Shown here: positions 8,979 through 19,179 of the stretch, piece by piece
How the letters are laid out: each line of letters opens with the position of its first letter
Position numbering within the stretch: position 1 is the first letter of the stretch
NCBI RefSeq assembly: GCF_014196925.1
Contig: NZ_JACIEN010000005.1
Coordinates: 186,001 to 250,000, forward strand
From: Chelatococcus caeni
Lineage (GTDB): Bacteria > Pseudomonadota > Alphaproteobacteria > Rhizobiales > Beijerinckiaceae
Direction: 5' to 3'
DNA length: 64,000 nucleotides
The notes under the pieces: model-generated
Told to the model about the DNA's origin: nothing
Seen by the model: only the letters and a program-made list of their open reading frames with translations
The model's database searches: none
Position numbers and translations under genes: made by a program

Positions 8979-10415
8979 TCACGTGCCCTTCGGACTGTAC
9001 CCGAACATCGACTTGACCTCGAGGAAGTCCTCGAGGCCGTAGCGGCCCCATTCGCGGCCGTTGCCGGATTGCTTGTAGCCGCCGAAGGGGGCGGCGAGGT
9101 CGCCGGGCGAGCCGTTGATGTGCACCATGCCGGCGCGGATGCGCCGCGCCACGGCGCGGGCGTGGTCGAGGTCGCCGGAGGTGACGTAGCTCGACAGGCC
9201 GTAGACCGTGTCGTTGGCGATGGCGATCGCCTCCTCCTCGTCCCGGTAGGGGAGAATGGAGAGCACCGGCCCGAAGATCTCCTCGCGCGCGATGGTCATG
9301 TCGTTGCGCACGTCGGCGAAGACGGTCGGGCGGATATAGTAGCCGCGGTTGAGATGCTCCGGCCGGCCGGGGCCGCCGGCGACGAGCCGCGCGCCCTCGG
9401 CGATGCCCTGTTCGATGAGGCGCTGGATCTTGTCGAACTGCACCTTGCTGACCACGGGGCCGATGGTCGTGCCCTCAGCGCGGGGATCGCCCACCACCGT
9501 CGCCGCGGCCACCTCGCGCGCGACGGCGATCGCCTCCTCCTGCCGGTCGGCGGGCACCAGCATGCGCGTCGGGGCGTTGCACGACTGGCCGCTGTTGGAG
9601 AAGCACTGGCGCGTGCCATGGGTGACGGCGCGCACGATGTCCGCATCGGGCAGGATGACGTTGGGCGACTTGCCGCCGAGCTCCTGCGCCACGCGCTTGA
9701 CGGTGTCGGCGGCCGCCCGCGCCACGGCGATGCCGGCCCGGGTCGAGCCGGTGAAGGAGACCATGTCGATGTCCGGATGGGTGGCGAGCGCCTGGCCCAC
9801 CGTCGGCCCGTCGCCGTTGACCATGTTGTAGATGCCGGCCGGCACGCCGGCCTCGTGCATCACCTCGCTGAAGACGATGCCGGAGATCGGGGCAACCTCG
9901 CTCGGCTTGATCACCATGGTGCAGCCGGCGGCGAGCGCCGGCCCGACCTTGCAGGCGATCTGGTTGAGCGGCCAGTTCCACGGCGTGATGAAGCCGCACA
10001 CGCCCACCGGCTCGCGCGTCACCACGGTCTCGTTGACCACCTCGTCGAATTCGTAGTCGCGCAGGACACGCAGCACCTCCGAGAGATGGCCGAGGCCGGC
10101 GGCGGCCTGCGTCTGCCGGGCAAAGCTCATCGGTGCGCCCATCTCGTCGCTGATGGCCTCGGCGATGTCGTCGTAGCGCTTCTTGTAGACGGCGATCACC
10201 GATTCGAGCAGCTCGACGCGCTCCTTGCGGCTCGCGCGGGCGAAGCGGCCGAAGGCGCGCTTGGCCGCGGCCACGGCCTTGTCCACGTCGGCCGTCTCGC
10301 CGAGCGCGATGCGGGCATAGGCTTCTTCCGTCGCCGGATTGACGACCTCGAGCATGCGCCCGCCCGAGGCCGGCACCCAAGCACCGTCGATGTAGAACTG
10401 GAGATGGTCCTTCAT
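8979..10415 (-). CDS. NAD(P)-dependent aldehyde dehydrogenase
   Basis: A 478-residue class I-like aldehyde dehydrogenase. The catalytic Cys279 lies in NSGQSCN and the general base Glu245 in AQELGGKS. The cofactor-fold segments PWNWPL and FTGSTRAG are intact, so it should be active. It would oxidise an aldehyde to the acid. Its divergent neighbour is a GABA-type aminotransferase and its other neighbour a PuuR-like regulator, so an aminoaldehyde or succinate-semialdehyde-type substrate is likely but not proven. The start sits after a GAGGGCGAAG ribosome site on the minus strand, with the gene reading away from the 10416-10751 control region. Confidence 0.9.
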   Translation of the reverse strand: MKDHLQFYIDGAWVPASGGRMLEVVNPATEEAYARIALGETADVDKAVAAAKRAFGRFARASRKERVELLESVIAVYKKRYDDIAEAISDEMGAPMSFARQTQAAAGLGHLSEVLRVLRDYEFDEVVNETVVTREPVGVCGFITPWNWPLNQIACKVGPALAAGCTMVIKPSEVAPISGIVFSEVMHEAGVPAGIYNMVNGDGPTVGQALATHPDIDMVSFTGSTRAGIAVARAAADTVKRVAQELGGKSPNVILPDADIVRAVTHGTRQCFSNSGQSCNAPTRMLVPADRQEEAIAVAREVAAATVVGDPRAEGTTIGPVVSKVQFDKIQRLIEQGIAEGARLVAGGPGRPEHLNRGYYIRPTVFADVRNDMTIAREEIFGPVLSILPYRDEEEAIAIANDTVYGLSSYVTSGDLDHARAVARRIRAGMVHINGSPGDLAAPFGGYKQSGNGREWGRYGLEDFLEVKSMFGYSPKGT

Positions 10416-10458
10416 GGCTTCGCCCTCTTGATTTACGCGGCGGCCGAGCGCCGCCGGA

Positions 10459-10476
10459 CGCTCAAAATTCTATGCA
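10459..10476. promoter_or_regulatory. degenerate copy of the TGCTCAA/TTGAGCA operator
   Basis: Read on the minus strand, this site is TGCATAGAATTTTGAGCG, matching 12 of 18 positions of the perfect repeat at 10697-10714. It contains TAGAAT, a fair -10 for the dehydrogenase. It may be a second binding site for the same regulator. Confidence 0.4.
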
Positions 10477-10696
10477 CGACAGTGGTAGGATGGTTGCTGG
10501 CCCGCCGCAAGCGGGGATCAGTCCGGCCGGCGGCGACGTATCTTGCCGAGGGGAAAATGAGTGCAAACGCCGGCAAACGGGATCGTTGTACAGGTTGGGC
10601 AGTGAACTTGCGACGCCGGACGTCCCGTTTCGCGCGTTCAAAGGTTCTGTGGTCGGCCCGGCTCCTGCCCATTGAGAGGGCTTGCCTTCCGCATCG

Positions 10697-10714
10697 TGCT
10701 CAATATTTTGAGCA
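10697..10714. promoter_or_regulatory. perfect inverted repeat upstream of aminotransferase
   Basis: TGCTCAA-TATT-TTGAGCA is a perfect 7-4-7 palindrome 38 bases before the aminotransferase start. It is an AT-rich site in GC-rich DNA, which fits a protein-binding operator. The nearby PuuR-like regulator is the obvious candidate, although the known E. coli PuuR site is different. Confidence 0.55.
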
Positions 10715-10751
10715 TGACGACAATCGGCAGTCGCGGCAGGGACGAGGGGCC

Positions 10752-12050
10752 ATGACCACGCAGACCATGACGACGCAGACATTGAGCAAGCGCCAGAAAG
10801 AGGCCGTGCCGCAGGGCATCGCCACCAAGCAGATCTTCGCCGCGCGGGCCGAGAACGCCGAGCTCTGGGATGTCGAAGGCAAGCGCTACATCGACTTTGC
10901 CGCCGGTATCGCCGTGCTCAACACCGGCCACCGCCATCCGCGCATCATCGCCGCGGTGAAGGAGCAGGCGGAGAGCTTCACGCATACCTGCTTCCACGTC
11001 GCGCCCTACGAGAGCTACATCAGCCTCGCCGAGCGCCTCAACGCCCTCACGCCGGGCGACCACCCGAAGAAGACGATGTTCGTCACCACCGGCGCCGAGG
11101 CGGTGGAGAATGCCGTCAAGATCGCCCGCGCCCATACCGGGCGCCCGGCGGTAATCGCCTTCGGCGGCGCCTTCCACGGCCGCACGCTGCTCGGCATGGC
11201 GCTCACCGGCAAGGTCGCGCCCTACAAGAAGGGCTTCGGGCCCTTCCCGGCCGATGTCTATCACGTGCCGTACCCGAAGACCTATCACGGCGTCGGCACG
11301 GCCGAGGCGCTCAGGGGGCTCAACCAGCTCTTCCAGAGCGACGTCGATCCGGCCCGGGTCGCCGCCATCGTCGTCGAGCCCGTGCAGGGGGAGGGCGGCT
11401 TCTATCCGGCGCCGGCCGATTTCCTCGCGGCGCTGCGCGCGCTCTGCGACGAGTACGGCATCCTGCTCGTCGCCGACGAGATCCAGACCGGCATCGCCCG
11501 CACCGGGCGCATGTTCGCGGTCGACCATGCGGGCGTGGTGCCGGACCTCGTCACCATGGCCAAGGGGCTCGGCGGCGGCTTCCCGCTCGCGGCGGTCACC
11601 GGCCGGGCCGAGGTCATGGACGCCGCCCACCCCGGCGGGCTCGGCGGCACCTATGGCGGCAGCCCCATCGGCATCGCCGCCGCCCATGCGGTGCTCGACG
11701 TGATCGAGGACGAGAAGCTGTGCGAGCGCGCCGAGAGGATCGGCGCCATGATGCGCGAGCGCCTCACCGCGATGGCCCGGCGCAACAGCTTCAACGCCAT
11801 CGGCGACGTGCGCGGCCTCGGCGCCATGGTGGCCTTCGAGCTGGTCAAGGATCGCACGACGCGCGAGCCCGATACGGCGCTTGCCGGCCGGCTCGTGGCG
11901 AAGGCGCAGGAAAAGGGCCTCATCCTCCTCACCTGCGGGCCGGATGGCAATATCATCCGCCTTCTGGCGCCCCTGACCATTCCGCAGGAGCAGGTGAGCG
12001 AGGGACTCGATATCCTCGAGGAGGCGCTGGCCGAGGCCGTCGGCGCCTGA
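10752..12050 (+). CDS. gabT: 4-aminobutyrate-type class III aminotransferase
   Basis: A 432-residue class III PLP aminotransferase of the GabT/PuuE type. Lys271 in TMAKGLGGGFPL is the PLP lysine, the Asp of VADEIQTGIARTG contacts the cofactor, and VTTGAEAVENAVK binds phosphate. It would transfer the amino group of GABA or a similar omega-amine to 2-oxoglutarate. The open frame runs far upstream, but the family N-terminus and GAGGGG support the ATG at 10752. The first ten residues are a small repeat (MTTQTMTTQT). The gene is 31 bases from the ThDP enzyme, suggesting one transcript. GABA specificity is inferred from overall similarity and the PuuR/ALDH context. Confidence 0.88.
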   Translation: MTTQTMTTQTLSKRQKEAVPQGIATKQIFAARAENAELWDVEGKRYIDFAAGIAVLNTGHRHPRIIAAVKEQAESFTHTCFHVAPYESYISLAERLNALTPGDHPKKTMFVTTGAEAVENAVKIARAHTGRPAVIAFGGAFHGRTLLGMALTGKVAPYKKGFGPFPADVYHVPYPKTYHGVGTAEALRGLNQLFQSDVDPARVAAIVVEPVQGEGGFYPAPADFLAALRALCDEYGILLVADEIQTGIARTGRMFAVDHAGVVPDLVTMAKGLGGGFPLAAVTGRAEVMDAAHPGGLGGTYGGSPIGIAAAHAVLDVIEDEKLCERAERIGAMMRERLTAMARRNSFNAIGDVRGLGAMVAFELVKDRTTREPDTALAGRLVAKAQEKGLILLTCGPDGNIIRLLAPLTIPQEQVSEGLDILEEALAEAVGA

Positions 12051-12081
12051 GCGTGGGACAACCCCTTTTCAAGAGGATGAC

Positions 12082-13638
12082 ATGAACGGCGCCGACCGGC
12101 TGTGCGAGACGCTGCTCGCCAATGACATCGACGTGTGTTTCGCCAACCCGGGCACGTCCGAGATGCACTTTGTGGCGGCGCTCGACCGCCGCCCGCAGAT
12201 GCGCTGCGTCCTCGGCCTGTTCGAGGGCGTGGTGACCGGCGCGGCCGACGGCTATGCGCGCATGGCGGACAAGCCGGCGGCCACGCTCCTTCACCTCGGG
12301 CCGGGGCTCGCCAACGGCCTCGCCAACCTGCACAACGCCCGGCGCGCCCGCACGCCGATGATCAACGTCGTGGGCGACCACGCCACCTATTTCCTCAAGC
12401 ACGACGCGCCGCTGGCGAGCGACATCGACAGCCTCGCCCGTCCCATGTCGCAGTGGTACGGCCGAATCGGCCGTGCCGAGGAGGTGGAGGCGAAGACGCT
12501 GGAGGCCTACGAGGCAGCCATGCGCCTGCCGGGCGTCGCGACGCTCGTGCTGCCGGCTGATGCCGCCTGGGGCGAGCTGCCGGCCGGGGCTCCGCCGCGC
12601 CGGGTGTCGCTGCCACCCTTCCGCTCCGTCGCGCCGGAGGCCGTGCGTCAGGCGGCGGAGACGCTGCGCTCGGGCCGGCGGGTCGCGCTGCTCCTGACCG
12701 GCCGCGCATTGCGCGCCGATGCGCTCGCCACGGCCGACAGGATCGCCGCCGCGACGGGCGCGCGCCTCCTGATGCAGACCTCCAACAGCCGCGTGGAGCG
12801 CGGGGCGGGCCGCGTCGCCATCGACAACGTGCCCTATCCGGTCGACGCGGCGCTCGCCGCGCTGGCCGACATCGACGCCATGATCGTCGTCGGCGCGAAG
12901 GTCCCGGTCGCCTTCTTCGCCTATCCCGGCAAGCCGGGCCTTCTCGTGCGCAAGGATTGCGAGATCGTGGACCTCGCGCGTCCGGGCGACGACCTTGCCG
13001 AGGCGCTCGCCTGGCTCGCCGACGAGATCGGCGTCGCGGCCGAGGCAGCCGTGCGGGTGAGCCGGGGCTTCACCGACGAGACGGCGCTGCCGGGTGGCAC
13101 GCTCACGGACGATGCGGTGGCGCTTGCCGTGGCGCGCATGCTGCCGGAGGGCGCCATCGTCTGCGACGAGAGCATCACGGCGGGCGCCCGCTTCTTCGGG
13201 CTTTCGCAGGATTCCGCCCCGCACGACTACCTGCGCATCACGGGCGGGTCGATCGGCATCGGCATTCCGCTCGCGGCTGGCGCCGCGGTGGCGTGCCCGG
13301 ACCGCAAGGTGGTGGCGCTGCAGGCCGACGGCAGCGGCATGTTCACGGTGCAGGGGTTGTGGACCCAGGCGCGCGAGCGGCTCGACATCGTCACCGTCGT
13401 CTTCGCCAACCGCAGCTACGCTATCCTCGAGGGCGAGATGCGCAACGTCGGCGTCAACCACTTCGGCCGCAACGCCGAGCGCATGCTGACGCTCGACGAT
13501 CCGGCGCTCGACTGGGTGTCGATGGCGCGCGGCATGGGCGTGGAGGCCGGGCGCGCCGAAACCGTCGAGGATTTTGTCCGCCTCTTCGACGGTGCGCTGC
13601 GCCAGCGCGGCCCCTTCCTCATTGAAGCGGTTGTCTGA
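12082..13638 (+). CDS. ThDP-dependent enzyme, acetolactate-synthase-like
   Basis: A 518-residue thiamine-diphosphate enzyme with the three domains of the acetolactate synthase / benzoylformate decarboxylase superfamily. The activating Glu is in LGLFEGVVTGAADGYARM (residues ~48-65). The ThDP/Mg motif appears as QADGSGMFTVQGL with FANRSYAIL about 30 residues on, a variant (ADG rather than GDG) seen in a side branch often annotated acetolactate synthase large subunit. No small regulatory subunit follows, so a catabolic 2-keto-acid decarboxylase or carboligase is more likely than branched-chain synthesis. AAGAGGATGAC precedes the ATG. It may act on the 2-keto acid produced by a neighbouring transaminase. 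Confidence 0.85.
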   Translation: MNGADRLCETLLANDIDVCFANPGTSEMHFVAALDRRPQMRCVLGLFEGVVTGAADGYARMADKPAATLLHLGPGLANGLANLHNARRARTPMINVVGDHATYFLKHDAPLASDIDSLARPMSQWYGRIGRAEEVEAKTLEAYEAAMRLPGVATLVLPADAAWGELPAGAPPRRVSLPPFRSVAPEAVRQAAETLRSGRRVALLLTGRALRADALATADRIAAATGARLLMQTSNSRVERGAGRVAIDNVPYPVDAALAALADIDAMIVVGAKVPVAFFAYPGKPGLLVRKDCEIVDLARPGDDLAEALAWLADEIGVAAEAAVRVSRGFTDETALPGGTLTDDAVALAVARMLPEGAIVCDESITAGARFFGLSQDSAPHDYLRITGGSIGIGIPLAAGAAVACPDRKVVALQADGSGMFTVQGLWTQARERLDIVTVVFANRSYAILEGEMRNVGVNHFGRNAERMLTLDDPALDWVSMARGMGVEAGRAETVEDFVRLFDGALRQRGPFLIEAVV

Positions 13639-13966
13639 ACCGGGGACAGGCCGTCCTCTGGTGTCGAATATAATTGACGCAGATGCTGTATGATGCATCT
13701 TAATTGGGCGCTTGCCCCATCACTGGGCAGGGGCGGCGCAACGCTGACGGGAGCGCCGGCGAGAATGGCCACAAGGCCACCGCCGCCCGTCAGGAGGAGA
13801 CGATCACAAGCGGGGAAACCGGTCCCGAGGGCCGGGCGTGCAAGGTGGCGCATCCGCCTTGCCGCGCCTTCATTCCCTTCTTCGTCTCGCACCGGATTGG
13901 CACAGGCCTTGCGATGCCCTGGCAAGGCCATGGCCGTGAGGCAGGGCAAGCAGCAAGGGGGAGTGG
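13639..13966. promoter_or_regulatory. upstream region of the dipeptide-type importer
   Basis: A 328-base non-coding stretch. TTGACG (13674-13679) is a candidate -35. Immediately downstream lies an AT-rich block with GATGC (13682-13686) and GCATC (13695-13699) as an inverted repeat around TGTATGAT, a form typical of GntR/FadR-group operators. TGTATGATGC (13687-13696) recurs upstream of proX at 41840-41849. An 80-96 codon open frame across the rest shows no family features and is not annotated. Confidence 0.45.
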
Positions 13967-15544
13967 ATGAAGAAGTCTAGCCGGTTGATCGCGGGGCTCG
14001 TCGGCCTTGCCGGTCTCACGCTCGCCGCGGCGGCGGGTGCGCAGGAGAAGCCGACGCCGGGCGGCACGCTCAACATGATCGCCCAGCCCGAGCCGCCGAT
14101 GCTCATGGTCGGGCTCAACACCCAGGGGCCGACGCTCTACGTCGGCGGCCAGATCTACCAGGGCCTCCTGAGCTACGGGAAGGACCTCAAGGTCCTGCCG
14201 TCGCTCGCCAAGGCCTGGGAGGTGTCGGAGGACGGGCTCACCTACACCTTCACCATCCAGGAGGGGGTGAAGTGGCACGACGGCAAGCCGTTCTCGGCCG
14301 AGGACGTCGTCTTCACCGCCGACAAGTTCCTGCGCGAGGCGCATCCGCGCTGGCGCTACATCGCCAATACCTACATCGAGAGCATCACGTCGCCGTCGGC
14401 CGACACGGTGGTGTTCAAGCTCAAGCGGCCGTTCTCGGCCTTCCTCTACGCCTTCGAGCTCAGCTCCTTCCCGGTGGTGCCGAAGCACGTCTATGACGGC
14501 ACGGACTATCGCACCAACCCGGCCAACCAGACGCCCATCGGCACCGGTCCCTTCAAGTTCAAGGAGTGGAAGCGCGGCTCCTACATCCACCTCGTGAAGA
14601 ACGAGGACTACTGGAAGCCGGGCATGCCCCACCTCGACGAGCTCTACTTCCGCATCGTGCCGGACGCGGCCTCGCGCGCGGTGGCCTTCGAGAAGGGCGC
14701 CGTCGACGTGCTGCGCGGCGGCGACGTGGAAGGCTTCGAGGTGCGCCGCTTGTCGAAGCTCGACGGCGTCACGACGACGACGGACGGCTGGGAGATGTAT
14801 TCCCCGCTCGTCTTCATGCAGTGGAACATGCGCAAGGCCCCGTTCGACAACAAGCTCGTGCGCAAGGCCATCATGCACGCCGTCGACCGCGACTTCGTCG
14901 TCCGCAACGTCTGGTTCGGCCTCGGCAAGCCTGCGGTCAGCCCCTTCGCCTCGACGACGCGCTTCTTCTCCGACGACGTGTCGACCTATCCCTTCGACCT
15001 CGCCAAGGCGAAGGAGCTCATCGCCCAGTCCGGCGTGAAGCCGCAGGAGCACACCATCCGCCTCATGCCGATCCCCTACGGCACGCAGTGGGACCGCATG
15101 GCCGAATATGTGAAGCAGCAGCTCGAGCAGCTCGGCTTCAAGGTGGACATCCGCGCGGTCGATGCCGGCGGCTGGTCGCAGGCCCTGTCCGAGTGGGACT
15201 TCGACATCACCTTCAACTTCACCTACCAGTACGGTGACCCGGCGCTCGGCGTCGCCCGCCATTACCTGTCGACCAACATCATCAAGGGCACGCCCTTCGC
15301 CAACAACGAGGGCTACCAGAACCCGGCCGTGGACGAGCTGTTCCTCAAGGCCGCGAGCGCGGTGGACGAGGCGGAGGCCAAGGCCGCCTATGCCGAGGTG
15401 CAGAAGATGATCACCGACGACGTGGCGCTCGGCTGGCTGTTCGAGCAGCGCAACGTCACCATCATGCGCGACAAGGTGAAGAACCTCGTGCGCACCGGCA
15501 TCGGCGTCAACGAGTCGATGGACGACGTCTGGATCGCCAAGTAA
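13967..15544 (+). CDS. ABC importer binding protein, dipeptide/oligopeptide type (SBP family 5)
   Basis: A 525-residue periplasmic binding protein of solute-binding family 5. A Sec signal peptide covers about the first 25 residues (MKKSSRLIAGLVGLAGL, cleavage after AGA). Family features include LPSLAKAWEVSEDGLTYTF, the GVKWHDGKPFSAEDVVF block and GTGPFKFKEW. It captures a peptide or other cationic small molecule and delivers it to the permeases encoded after the 15580-15607 hairpin. It begins an importer set (binding protein, two permeases, fused ATPase) that continues into an HDAC-like enzyme, so an acylated amine or modified amino-acid conjugate is a possible substrate. Confidence 0.93.
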   Translation: MKKSSRLIAGLVGLAGLTLAAAAGAQEKPTPGGTLNMIAQPEPPMLMVGLNTQGPTLYVGGQIYQGLLSYGKDLKVLPSLAKAWEVSEDGLTYTFTIQEGVKWHDGKPFSAEDVVFTADKFLREAHPRWRYIANTYIESITSPSADTVVFKLKRPFSAFLYAFELSSFPVVPKHVYDGTDYRTNPANQTPIGTGPFKFKEWKRGSYIHLVKNEDYWKPGMPHLDELYFRIVPDAASRAVAFEKGAVDVLRGGDVEGFEVRRLSKLDGVTTTTDGWEMYSPLVFMQWNMRKAPFDNKLVRKAIMHAVDRDFVVRNVWFGLGKPAVSPFASTTRFFSDDVSTYPFDLAKAKELIAQSGVKPQEHTIRLMPIPYGTQWDRMAEYVKQQLEQLGFKVDIRAVDAGGWSQALSEWDFDITFNFTYQYGDPALGVARHYLSTNIIKGTPFANNEGYQNPAVDELFLKAASAVDEAEAKAAYAEVQKMITDDVALGWLFEQRNVTIMRDKVKNLVRTGIGVNESMDDVWIAK

Positions 15545-15579
15545 CGCGCCGGTCGATCTGACGTGGGTCGATCCCTCAA

Positions 15580-15607
15580 GCCCGGCGCCGCCCGTGCGGC
15601 GCCGGGC
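15580..15607 (+). other. strong intercistronic hairpin after binding-protein gene
   Basis: A perfect 12-bp stem (15580-15591 with 15596-15607) with a CCGT tetraloop lies 35 bases after the binding-protein stop and 74 before the permease start. It has no U-tract. Such structures commonly stabilise the upstream message and raise binding-protein levels relative to permeases. Confidence 0.6.
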
Positions 15608-15681
15608 GGGTGGGCGAGGGCATCCGTGCCCGGCCCCCTGCGCCCGCTGGCGTGGGGCCAAGCCAAACTCCGGAGTAAAGC

Positions 15682-16659
15682 GTGAAGACGCTCGAGTTCC
15701 TCATCCAGCGCCTCGCCAAGGCGGCCTTCGTCGTCCTCGGGGTGGTGATCCTCAACTTCCTGCTCATCCAGCTCGCGCCGGGCGATCCCGCCGCCGTGCT
15801 GGCGGGCGAGGCGGGTGCCGGCGACGAGCAGTTCATCGCCCAGCTCAGGGCCCAGTTCGGGCTCGACCAGCCGCTCTACGTGCAGCTCCTGAGTTATCTC
15901 CAGAACATCCTGTCCGGCGATCTCGGCTATTCCTACCGCAACCAGGTACCGGTCGCCGATCTCATCATGGAGCGCCTGCCGGCGACGCTGCTGTTGACGG
16001 GCAGCGCCTTCGTCTTCTCGCTCGTCCTCGGCATCGTGCTCGGCGTGCTCGCCGCCTACAAGCGCGGCAGCCTCGGCGACAGCCTGATCATGACGGGCGC
16101 GCTGGTCTTCTACGCCACGCCCCTCTTCTGGGTGGCGCTGATGGCCGTCCTCGTCTTCTCCATCCATCTCGACTGGCTGCCGCCCTTCGACATGGAGAGC
16201 ATCGGCGCCGGCTATACCGGCTGGGCCCGGGCGGCGGACATCGCCCACCATCTCGTGCTGCCGACGGTGACGCTCGGCCTCTTCTTCACGGCCGTCTACA
16301 CGCGCCTCACCCGCGCCTCCATGCTCGAGGTGATGAACCTCGACTTCGTCAAGACGGCCCGCGCCAAGGGTGTGCCCAAGGGGCGCATCATCCGCCGCCA
16401 CGTGCTGCGCAACGCCATCCTGCCGGTCTTCACCTTCGCCAGCGTCCAGGCCGGCCAGCTCGTCGGCGGGGCGGTGCTGACCGAGACCGTCTTCGCCTGG
16501 CCAGGCATCGGCCGGCTGATGTTCGACGCGCTGATGCAGCGGGACTATCCGGTCCTGCTCGGCGTCTTCCTCGTCACGGCGGCCGTCGTCGTCCTCGTGA
16601 ACCTCGTGGCGGATCTGCTCTATCGCTTCGTCGATCCGCGCATCGAAACTGCAGGGTAA
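15682..16659 (+). CDS. ABC importer permease, DppB-like
   Basis: A 325-residue permease of the dipeptide/nickel importer class with an N-terminal transmembrane helix (residues ~9-30), the periplasmic APGDPAAVLAGE region, and five further helices. The EAA loop is LDFVKTARAKGVPKGRIIRR. The start is GTG at 15682, with CGGAGT at 15671-15676. It pairs with the DppC-like protein five bases downstream. Confidence 0.92.
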   Translation: MKTLEFLIQRLAKAAFVVLGVVILNFLLIQLAPGDPAAVLAGEAGAGDEQFIAQLRAQFGLDQPLYVQLLSYLQNILSGDLGYSYRNQVPVADLIMERLPATLLLTGSAFVFSLVLGIVLGVLAAYKRGSLGDSLIMTGALVFYATPLFWVALMAVLVFSIHLDWLPPFDMESIGAGYTGWARAADIAHHLVLPTVTLGLFFTAVYTRLTRASMLEVMNLDFVKTARAKGVPKGRIIRRHVLRNAILPVFTFASVQAGQLVGGAVLTETVFAWPGIGRLMFDALMQRDYPVLLGVFLVTAAVVVLVNLVADLLYRFVDPRIETAG

Positions 16660-16664
16660 CGGCC

Positions 16665-17501
16665 ATGAGCTTCCTTCGCCGCTATGCGCAGAACATCGGC
16701 GCGCTGATCGGCCTCGCGATCCTCGTGGTCGTGGTCCTCGTCGCGTTCGCCGCGCCCCTCCTCTATCCGGTCAGCCCGTGGCAGGGCGTCGGCGAGCCGC
16801 TGCTCGGCCCCTTCGAGGATCCCGCCTATCCGCTCGGCACCGATCTGCTCGGCCGCGACATCGCCGCCGGCATCGCCTATGGGGCGCGCGTCTCGCTCCT
16901 CATCGGCATCATCTCGACGGCGGTCGCGGTCGTCATCGGGGTGGCGCTCGGCGCGCTCGCGGGCTTCTACGGCGGGCGCGTGGACGACATGCTGATGCGC
17001 TTCACCGAGTTCTTCCAGACCATCCCGGCCTTCGCCATGGCGGTGGTGCTGGTGGCCATCTTCAGCCCCAACATCACCTCCATCACGCTCGCCATCGCCG
17101 TCGTCTCCTGGCCGCCGGTGGCGCGGCTGGTGCGCGGCGAGTTCCTGAGCCTGCGCTCGCGCGAGTTCGTGCAGGCGGCGGTGGTCGTCGGCCAGACGGG
17201 CCCGCGCATCATGGCGACGCAGATCCTGCCCAATGCCATCTCGCCCATCATCGTCACCGCCTCGCTGATGGTCGCGACCGCCATCCTGACGGAGAGCTCC
17301 CTGTCCTTCCTCGGCCTCGGCGACCGCAACATGATGAGCTGGGGCTTCATGATCGGTGCGGCGCGCACCATGCTGCGCGAGGCTTGGTGGCTCAGCGTCT
17401 TTCCCGGTGTCGCCATCCTCGTCACGGTGCTCGCCATCAACCTGATCGGCGAGGGGCTGAACGACGCCATGAACCCGCACCTGCGCGGCCGCAAGGGGTG
17501 A
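16665..17501 (+). CDS. ABC importer permease, DppC-like
   Basis: A 278-residue permease, the second channel subunit of the dipeptide-type importer. It has the DppC hallmark PLGTDLLGRDIAAGIAYGAR at residues ~54-73 and an EAA loop around EFVQAAVVVGQTGPRIMATQ. The open frame continues far upstream, but the ATG at 16665, five bases after the DppB stop, fits the family N-terminus (MSFLRRYAQNIGALIGL). It belongs to the same transcript as its partner and the fused ATPase. Confidence 0.92.
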   Translation: MSFLRRYAQNIGALIGLAILVVVVLVAFAAPLLYPVSPWQGVGEPLLGPFEDPAYPLGTDLLGRDIAAGIAYGARVSLLIGIISTAVAVVIGVALGALAGFYGGRVDDMLMRFTEFFQTIPAFAMAVVLVAIFSPNITSITLAIAVVSWPPVARLVRGEFLSLRSREFVQAAVVVGQTGPRIMATQILPNAISPIIVTASLMVATAILTESSLSFLGLGDRNMMSWGFMIGAARTMLREAWWLSVFPGVAILVTVLAINLIGEGLNDAMNPHLRGRKG

Positions 17502-17511
17502 GGACGAGACG

Positions 17512-19140
<1,629 letters not shown>

Positions 19141-19179
19141 CGAGGGCGGGCGCCCCGCGCAGCCAAGGAGCCGAGCGCC

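Larger units (their letters stand above)
10416..10751. other. divergent promoter region, no gene
   Basis: This 336-base gap separates the minus-strand aldehyde dehydrogenase from the plus-strand aminotransferase. No convincing coding sequence is present. Short open frames in it lack conserved features. It contains a perfect 18-base inverted repeat near the aminotransferase and a degraded copy near the dehydrogenase (listed separately), which makes it a two-way control region. Confidence 0.6.

Noticed and set aside
10472-10675. A 67-codon open frame between ALDH and gabT
   Set aside because: No ribosome site or conserved features; region is better explained as a divergent promoter.
8949-10751. 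N-terminal extension of the aminotransferase frame (over 600 codons)
   Set aside because: It is the antisense shadow of the aldehyde dehydrogenase; the family N-terminus begins at 10752.
13690-13980. A 96-codon open frame upstream of the dipeptide-type binding protein
   Set aside because: Composition is Arg/Pro/Ala-rich like random GC-rich frames, it overlaps the binding-protein start out of frame, and it covers the operator-like region.
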